Shown here piece by piece: positions 7,333-9,323 of a stretch of DNA of 9,323 bases (position 1 is the first letter of the stretch; every line of letters starts with the position of its first letter). The notes beneath the pieces are model-generated. The model did not search any database. It was not told the origin of the DNA and worked only from the letters and a program-made list of their open reading frames with translations. The translations under genes were made by a program, and so were the position numbers. This stretch comes from an uncultured Clostridia bacterium (GTDB taxonomy: Bacteria; Bacillota; Clostridia; Oscillospirales; Acutalibacteraceae): the NCBI GenBank assembly GCA_947165615.1, contig CAMVBD010000027.1:1-9323 (forward strand). The letters run 5' to 3'.

Positions 7333-7370
7333 ATTATAAAAAGTATAGTTATATATATTTTAACATAGAA
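7333..7370 (-). promoter_or_regulatory. Candidate promoter of the condensation-ligase-ACP operon
   Basis: A strikingly A+T-rich patch lies directly before the first operon gene. On the minus strand it contains TATACT (7347-7342) and TATAAT (7338-7333) as possible -10 boxes. The TATACT box would give a start near 7335 and keep the ribosome site in the leader; TATAAT would start inside that site. No good -35 box is seen at 16-18 bases from either, so an activator may be needed or the call may be wrong in detail. Confidence 0.45.
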
Positions 7371-7395
7371 AAGTCCGAAATGCAAGATTTCGGAC
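7364..7395 (-). terminator. Intrinsic terminator of tdk
   Basis: A perfect 9-bp stem (GTCCGAAAT 7373-7381 with ATTTCGGAC 7387-7395) with a 5-base loop is followed, in the minus direction, by TTTTCTATGTT. It lies about 40 bases after the thymidine kinase stop and just before the A+T-rich promoter patch of the next operon, so it separates the two transcription units. Confidence 0.75.
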
Positions 7396-7435
7396 GAAGG
7401 TTTTTGCGGGATTCGGCTGTTTAAACGGGATGCGC

Positions 7436-8050
7436 TTAGAAACTGCGCACGTTTTCAAAACCGTTTTCCTTAAGCGCTTTGCGCCAACAGGTGAAGCACA
7501 TGCTCTCGTACCGGTCGTTGCCGCCGAGCGCCACCTGCGGGCCCTCAACGGTGACCTTGCCGTTTTCGTCAAAGCGCGCGTTGACAAAGGCCTTGTGGCC
7601 GCAGTTGCAGACGGATTTGATCTCAATGATGTCGTCGGCGAGCTGCAAAAGCGCCTTGCTGCCCGGGAACATCCGGCACTGGAAATCCGTGCGCAGGCCG
7701 AAGCAGAACGCGGGGATGTTGTAATCCGACACGGTCTCCCGAAGCTGCCAGATCTGCTCCTCGGTGAAAAACTGGGACTCGTCCGAAATGATGACCTCGT
7801 AGTTTTCGCCGTCCATGCGCATGACCTCAAAGATTTTGCGGATGCTCATTTCGGGCGTAATAATGTCGGCCTCCGCCTCGAGTCCGATGCGCGAGCGTAG
7901 GATCGCCGCGCCGTCGCGGTTGTCCGTGGAGGGCTTGATGAGCCACACCTTGGAGCCCTTTTCCTCATAATTAAAGCGCGTCATCAGCGCCTGCGCGGTC
8001 TTGGAGGAGCCCATTGCCCCATATTTGAAATACAGTTTTGCGGATTTCAT
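7436..8050 (-). CDS. tdk: Thymidine kinase, type II (zinc-containing)
   Basis: The enzyme phosphorylates thymidine to dTMP with ATP in the nucleoside salvage pathway, in the cytoplasm. The 204-residue length is normal for the bacterial type II family. Visible features are the P-loop GAMGSSKT (11-18), the Walker-B-like DESQFF (90-95) with catalytic-base E91, the lasso region GLRTDFQCRMFPGS (118-131), and four zinc-ligand cysteines (C148 and C150 in VCNCGHKAF, C185 and C188 in CFTC). The substrate-contacting tyrosine region DRYESM sits before the second cysteine pair. The frame extends 24 codons further, but ATG 8050 begins exactly at the conserved MKSAKLYFKYGAMGSSKT region and has AGGGGA four bases upstream; the extension also runs through the promoter. 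It is transcribed alone, from its own promoter and with its own terminator. Confidence 0.97.
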   Translation of the reverse strand: MKSAKLYFKYGAMGSSKTAQALMTRFNYEEKGSKVWLIKPSTDNRDGAAILRSRIGLEAEADIITPEMSIRKIFEVMRMDGENYEVIISDESQFFTEEQIWQLRETVSDYNIPAFCFGLRTDFQCRMFPGSKALLQLADDIIEIKSVCNCGHKAFVNARFDENGKVTVEGPQVALGGNDRYESMCFTCWRKALKENGFENVRSF

Positions 8051-8089
8051 GCTATCCCCTCTTCTTTTATGATCACCCGTACGCTTATC

Positions 8090-8133
8090 AGTATAGCATA
8101 CCGGACGCGGCAAGGCAAGCATAAAAAAATTTT
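8090..8133 (-). promoter_or_regulatory. Sigma-A-type promoter of tdk with extended -10 and A/T tract
   Basis: On the minus strand, TTGCCT (8118-8113, four of six consensus bases) is separated by exactly 17 bases from TATACT (8095-8090). The -10 box is preceded by TGC, giving an extended -10. Directly upstream of the -35 box is AAAATTTTTTTAT (8133-8121), which resembles an UP element. The predicted start is near 8083, giving a leader of about 33 bases that includes the ribosome site. Confidence 0.72.
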
Positions 8134-8171
8134 ATCGGTCCCGAACATGGGACGCAGAACGCAAATCGGTC

Positions 8172-8203
8172 AAATAACATGAAGCGCCCCAAGAGGCGCT
8201 TCA
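8172..8203 (-). terminator. Likely intrinsic terminator of fhs
   Basis: A perfect 9-bp stem (TGAAGCGCC 8180-8188 with GGCGCTTCA 8195-8203) and 6-base loop starts 18 bases after the fhs stop codon in the minus direction. The following tract, TGTTATTT, is only moderately T-rich, so termination may be incomplete. A second small hairpin (GTCCC 8138-8142 with GGGAC 8149-8153) lies further on and precedes the T-rich run at 8121-8133, which might act as a backup. Confidence 0.65.
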
Positions 8204-8221
8204 CGCATAAGGATATCCGGA

Positions 8222-9323
8222 TCAGAACAGGCCGGAAATGCGGCCGTTTTCGTCGACGTCGATGTTTTCGGCGGCGGGCTTTTTGGGAAGGCCGGGCATG
8301 GTGAGGATGTCGCCGGTCAGAACGACGATGAAGCCGGCGCCGGCGGAGACCTTGACGTTTTTGACCGTCACGGTGAAGTCCTCGGGCGCGCCGAGAAGCG
8401 TCGGGTCGTCGGAAAAACTGTACTGGGTCTTGGCGATACAGACGGGGATCTTGTCGTAGCCGAGCTTTGTGAGCTGCTCGATCTGCTTCTTTGCGGCGGG
8501 CAGGATGTTGATACCCTTGCCGCCGTAGATCTTTTTGACGACGGCCTCGATCTTTTCCTCAATGGAGCAGTCAAGGTCATAAGAGAAGGTAAAGTCGCCT
8601 TTTTCCTCTTCGCACAGGCGGACGACCTCTCTCGCGAGTGCCTCGCCGCCCTTGCCGCCCTCGGCCCAGACGGTCGAAAGCACGGTATTGACGCCGAGCG
8701 CGCGGCACTTTTCGATGATGAAGTCGATCTCCTTGTCCGTATCGGTCGGGAAGCGGTTGACCGCGACGACGGCGGGGAGCTTGTAGACGTTTTTGATGTT
8801 GGAAACGTGGCGCAGGAGGTTCGGGATGCCCTTTTCGAGCGCGTTAAGATCCTCGGTCGCAAGGCTCTTTTTGTCGAGACCTCCGTGCATTTTGAGCGCG
8901 CGGACGGTCGCGACGATGACGACGGCGTCGGGGGTGAGCCCCGCCATGCGGCACTTGATGTCGAGGAACTTTTCCGCGCCGAGGTCCGCGCCGAAACCGG
9001 CCTCCGTGACGGTGTAGTCGCCCATTTTGAGCGCCGCCTTGGTGGCGATGACGGAGTTGCAGCCGTGGGCGATGTTTGCGAACGGGCCGCCGTGCACGAA
9101 GGCGGGGGTGCCCTCGAGCGTCTGCACGAGATTGGGCTTTAAGGCGTCCTTGAGCAGCGCGGTCATGGCGCCGACGGCGTTGAGATCGCCGGCGGTGACG
9201 GGTTTGTCGTCATAGGTATAGCCGACGATGATGCGGGAAAGGCGCTCCTTGAGGTCCGTAATGGAATTCGCAAGGCAGAACACCGCCATGATCTCGGACG
9301 CGACGGTGATGTCGTAGCCGTCC
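8222..9323 (-). CDS. fhs: Formate-tetrahydrofolate ligase (10-formyltetrahydrofolate synthetase), C-terminal part
   Basis: The enzyme joins formate to tetrahydrofolate using ATP, giving 10-formyl-THF for one-carbon metabolism; in acetogens it is a step of the methyl branch of the Wood-Ljungdahl pathway. The frame is open to the right edge (11 further codons, reading [11 protein letters not shown], before the first in-window ATG), so the gene is cut by the window. The visible 366 residues are about two thirds of the usual length of around 556; the N-terminal third with the ATP P-loop is outside. Seen here are [14 protein letters not shown], the family signature [12 protein letters not shown], the region [11 protein letters not shown], and the typical C-terminal end ISGLF. 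Presence of this gene alone does not show acetogenesis; many purine-fermenting and other Clostridia carry it. Followed by a probable terminator. Confidence 0.97.
   Translation of the reverse strand, partial: DGYDITVASEIMAVFCLANSITDLKERLSRIIVGYTYDDKPVTAGDLNAVGAMTALLKDALKPNLVQTLEGTPAFVHGGPFANIAHGCNSVIATKAALKMGDYTVTEAGFGADLGAEKFLDIKCRMAGLTPDAVVIVATVRALKMHGGLDKKSLATEDLNALEKGIPNLLRHVSNIKNVYKLPAVVAVNRFPTDTDKEIDFIIEKCRALGVNTVLSTVWAEGGKGGEALAREVVRLCEEEKGDFTFSYDLDCSIEEKIEAVVKKIYGGKGINILPAAKKQIEQLTKLGYDKIPVCIAKTQYSFSDDPTLLGAPEDFTVTVKNVKVSAGAGFIVVLTGDILTMPGLPKKPAAENIDVDENGRISGLF

Noticed and set aside
7317..7385. N-terminal extension of the condensation protein from an upstream ATG at 7385
   Set aside because: The extension crosses the A+T-rich promoter-like patch and part of the tdk terminator hairpin, and the good ribosome site lies just before ATG 7316.
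8051..8122. N-terminal extension of thymidine kinase from an ATG at 8122
   Set aside because: It runs through the -10 and -35 boxes, and the family's conserved start begins at ATG 8050 with its own ribosome site.
8134..8171. Short direct repeat ATCGGTC at 8134-8140 and 8165-8171, considered as an operator
   Set aside because: Seven bases repeated twice within 40 bases is weak, lies upstream of the tdk promoter, and has no symmetry or third copy.
1..9323. Search for CRISPR repeats, tRNA/rRNA genes, insertion sequences, attachment sites and riboswitches
   Set aside because: No regularly spaced repeats, terminal inverted repeats with transposase, cloverleaf-like segments or recognisable riboswitch cores were found by eye; intergenic space is too short for most of them.

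Overview
The window looks like a chromosomal segment of an anaerobic Gram-positive bacterium of the Clostridia. Supporting signs are a clostridial-type formate-tetrahydrofolate ligase, a type II zinc-finger thymidine kinase, strong AAGGAGG-type Shine-Dalgarno sites before most genes, TAA/TGA stops, and a large FtsX-type permease with a long coiled coil. The DNA appears moderately G+C rich by eye (not computed), which explains the many long antisense shadow frames. No tRNA, rRNA, CRISPR array, insertion sequence or phage gene was seen.

Layout from left to right: (1) a plus-strand ABC-transporter permease, cut at its 5' end by the window edge, runs to 2578 and is followed by a good intrinsic terminator. 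(2) Converging on it is a minus-strand block from 7316 down to 2636. In transcription order it holds a stand-alone condensation-domain acyltransferase, an AMP-forming acyl ligase, an acyl carrier protein, a Sfp-type phosphopantetheinyl transferase and a membrane-anchored NERD-domain protein. (3) Further right are thymidine kinase (tdk), with its own promoter and terminator, and the C-terminal two thirds of formate-tetrahydrofolate ligase (fhs), cut by the right edge. Both are on the minus strand.

The central block is the most interesting part. Gaps are 10 and 14 bases between the first three genes and 47 bases (holding a hairpin) before the transferase; the last two genes overlap by 4 bases. 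Together they encode carrier protein, carrier-activating enzyme, acyl-loading enzyme and acyl-transferring enzyme: a minimal nonribosomal-peptide-like or lipid-acylating assembly line with every function on a separate polypeptide. No ketosynthase, thioesterase or reductase is visible, so the condensation-domain protein is the best candidate for the release step. The product and acceptor cannot be read from the sequence. tdk and fhs are ordinary housekeeping genes, separated from the block by a terminator.
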